From positions 2,555,501-2,619,500 of the forward strand of contig NZ_CP102263.1 of NCBI RefSeq assembly GCF_025147485.1: a stretch of 64,000 bases of DNA, written 5' to 3'. The stretch is from Bacteroides uniformis. Its GTDB lineage: Bacteria > Bacteroidota > Bacteroidia > Bacteroidales > Bacteroidaceae. Under the pieces are notes generated by a model. That model made no database searches. It was not told the DNA's origin and was given only the letters and a program-made list of their open reading frames with translations. Made by a program: the position numbers and the translations under genes. Positions 62,872 through 64,000 of the stretch are shown piece by piece (within the stretch, counting starts at the first letter, position 1; the number at the start of each line of letters is the position of its first letter).

Positions 62872-63641
62872 ATATCTTTTTATACGATAAGACTTTTGAG
62901 GGATTGCTGACTTCTGTTTTTGAAGCCTATTCCCGCCGCATTTTCCCCGATGCACTGTTGTTGGAGGGAGAGCCTCTACCATTGTTCTACGATGAAATAT
63001 TTACAGTGATAACCGATGAGGAGAAGTCCGGTCGCGTCTGGCGCGGATTGCAGAAGAAGCTGTCGTCTGCGGCACTTGCCTGCCTCGCCCAATGCTGGCT
63101 GGCAGAGGAACCGGAAACTCCCATGCTACTGTTCCGCTATATTCGCAAGGCGATAGATGCTCCTCGCTCCATTGAAACGAACTTTGCCGACCCTGATGTG
63201 CTGGAGTTCTCCCGTATGTGGAAGCGGGTGGATTGGGAGCGTATACGCCTGCTTCAGTTTGTCCGCTTCCAGAAGGCTGCGGACGGTACTTTCTTTGCTG
63301 CCGTCGAGCCCGAAAAGAATGCCCTTCCTTTGGTGACGGGGCATTTCAAGGACCGTTTTGCCGACCAGCGTTGGCTGATTTATGACATCAGGCGAGCCTA
63401 TGGGTACTATTACGACTTGAAGGAGGTGCGCCAGGTGACTTTTGGTGAGGACAGTCGCGAAGGACATCTTGTCACCGGCATGCTCGACGAAAGTCTGATG
63501 GACGGAGACGAACAGCTTTTCCAGTCTCTCTGGAAAACCTATTTCAAGGCAATCTGCATCAAGGAACGCCTCAATCCCCGGAAGCACAAGCAGGACATGC
63601 CCGTGCGCTATTGGAAATATCTGACGGAAAAACAGCAGTGA
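62868..63641 (+). CDS. TIGR03915-type partner of the radical SAM protein
   Basis: A 257-residue protein beginning MNIFLYDKTFEGLLTSVFEA, with RIRLLQFVRFQKAADGTFFA and FKDRFADQRWLIYDIRRAYG, the pattern of the TIGR03915 putative DNA metabolism proteins. It is always found beside the radical SAM gene upstream, and the ATGA overlap shows translational coupling. Part of the sequence resembles the uracil-DNA-glycosylase partner fold reported for this family, but I could not confirm it. Confidence 0.87.
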   Translation: MNIFLYDKTFEGLLTSVFEAYSRRIFPDALLLEGEPLPLFYDEIFTVITDEEKSGRVWRGLQKKLSSAALACLAQCWLAEEPETPMLLFRYIRKAIDAPRSIETNFADPDVLEFSRMWKRVDWERIRLLQFVRFQKAADGTFFAAVEPEKNALPLVTGHFKDRFADQRWLIYDIRRAYGYYYDLKEVRQVTFGEDSREGHLVTGMLDESLMDGDEQLFQSLWKTYFKAICIKERLNPRKHKQDMPVRYWKYLTEKQQ

Positions 63642-63647
63642 TTCCCT

Positions 63648-64000
63648 TTATTCGATTTTCTCCACTGTCACTTCGGGAAATTCCTGCATCAGTTGCAGCA
63701 AATATCCCTCATCATAGCTTTTCTTGGATTTGATGACCATGGTCACTTGATAGTTGGTGTACTCTCCCTGCACTTGCCGGTCCAGGTTGTAGGACACCAC
63801 CAGATAGTCTTTGGAGTTGAATCGCCGGGACACTTGCGGCAGTATCTCTTTGCTGGAAGTGGAAAAGGTTATCACGGAACTTTTCATGCCAATGCTTTTG
63901 AAAATAAGGCTCAACAGTTCGAGCCCTGCCAGAGTCAGCAGGGTGGCGGCAATGCTGATGGTGTACATTCCTGCACCTACTGCCAATCCGATGCCTGCAG
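63648..64000 (-). CDS. MgtC/SapB-family membrane protein (5' truncated by window end)
   Basis: The frame stays open to the window edge (AGIGLAVGAGMYTISIAATL), so the N terminus lies outside. The visible part has a final membrane segment (YTISIAATLLTLAGLELLSL) and a soluble C-terminal ACT-like domain (FNSKDYLVVSYNLDRQVQGE, then VTMVIKSKKSYDEGYLLQLM). This is the layout of MgtC-like proteins, linked to magnesium limitation and membrane potential. It converges with the DNA-repair-type pair, 6 bases apart. Confidence 0.82.
   Translation of the reverse strand, partial: AGIGLAVGAGMYTISIAATLLTLAGLELLSLIFKSIGMKSSVITFSTSSKEILPQVSRRFNSKDYLVVSYNLDRQVQGEYTNYQVTMVIKSKKSYDEGYLLQLMQEFPEVTVEKIE

Noticed and set aside
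61501..62982. Open frame of 493 codons on the minus strand
   Set aside because: It lies opposite the radical SAM gene, whose protein carries clear motifs; the antisense product has none.
1..64000. Prophage, integrative element or insertion sequence
   Set aside because: No integrase, transposase, relaxase or structural phage gene was found, and no att-like repeats flank the tRNAs.

Overview
The window looks like a chromosomal segment of a human-gut Bacteroides species (phylum Bacteroidota). The grounds are SusC/SusD-type outer-membrane genes, SusE/F and GH13 lipoproteins, Bacteroidota-restricted families (BACON, GLPGLI, DUF4286, DUF4026), and repeated promoter elements of the Bacteroides type (TAnnTTTG at -7, sometimes with TTTG/TTG about 19-21 bases upstream). 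No phage, transposase, integrase, CRISPR array or rRNA was seen. The species cannot be fixed from sequence reading alone.

Layout. 1-4245: the 3' end of a Sus-like starch locus (end of a SusE/F protein, a GH13 amylase lipoprotein, and a BACON-CBM-GH13 lipoprotein). 4258-9632: a GNAT/FemAB-like protein, a DUF4026/DUF2314 protein, then a compact operon of nitroreductase, small membrane protein, Rossmann-DUF2520 protein, KdsC phosphatase and Maf pyrophosphatase. 9629-17359 (minus strand): TPR protein, OprO/P-like porin, pgk, nth, an MFS carrier and pheS. 17716-25052: a metzincin-type zinc protease followed directly by SusC and SusD, which reads as a protein- or peptide-directed uptake unit. 25170-32634: a fosmidomycin-resistance-type MFS carrier, a frameshifted urea transporter, tRNA-Ala(GGC), DUF4286-ruvC, a pullulanase, a double ABC ATPase, and an Fsa-type transaldolase.

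32750-44978: an LTA-synthase-like sulfatase-fold transferase with a PAP2 phosphatase; a GLPGLI protein plus TonB-type outer-membrane protein divergent from a histidine kinase/response regulator pair; a YbdG-like MscS channel; an endonuclease/exonuclease/phosphatase; and pepD. 45211-49334: a small conserved membrane protein, an OmpH-like lipoprotein, cutC (its tail is written by an intergenic inverted repeat), rny, a candidate structured RNA or terminator, zapA and a coiled-coil partner. 49886-55124: DUF2141 protein, membrane protein with winged-helix regulator, nucleosidase-like protein, YbaN/DUF454 protein, pyridoxal kinase, phosphodiester glycosidase, queD-queE. 55182-64000: tRNA-Trp(CCA), a UDG-fold protein, a KamA-family radical SAM protein, a conserved hypothetical, an AGCS symporter, an AlbA-type ATP-binding protein, a 58-residue histone-H1-like protein missed by length cut-offs, a radical SAM DNA-repair-type pair, and the start-truncated end of an MgtC-family gene.

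Most genes are housekeeping or ordinary accessory genes. The parts that most deserve a second look are the GLPGLI/TonB/two-component locus, the protease-SusC-SusD unit, the nested palindromic repeat cluster at 49571-49680, the repeat that encodes the CutC tail, the urea-transporter frameshift, and three genes whose -7 box almost touches the start codon.
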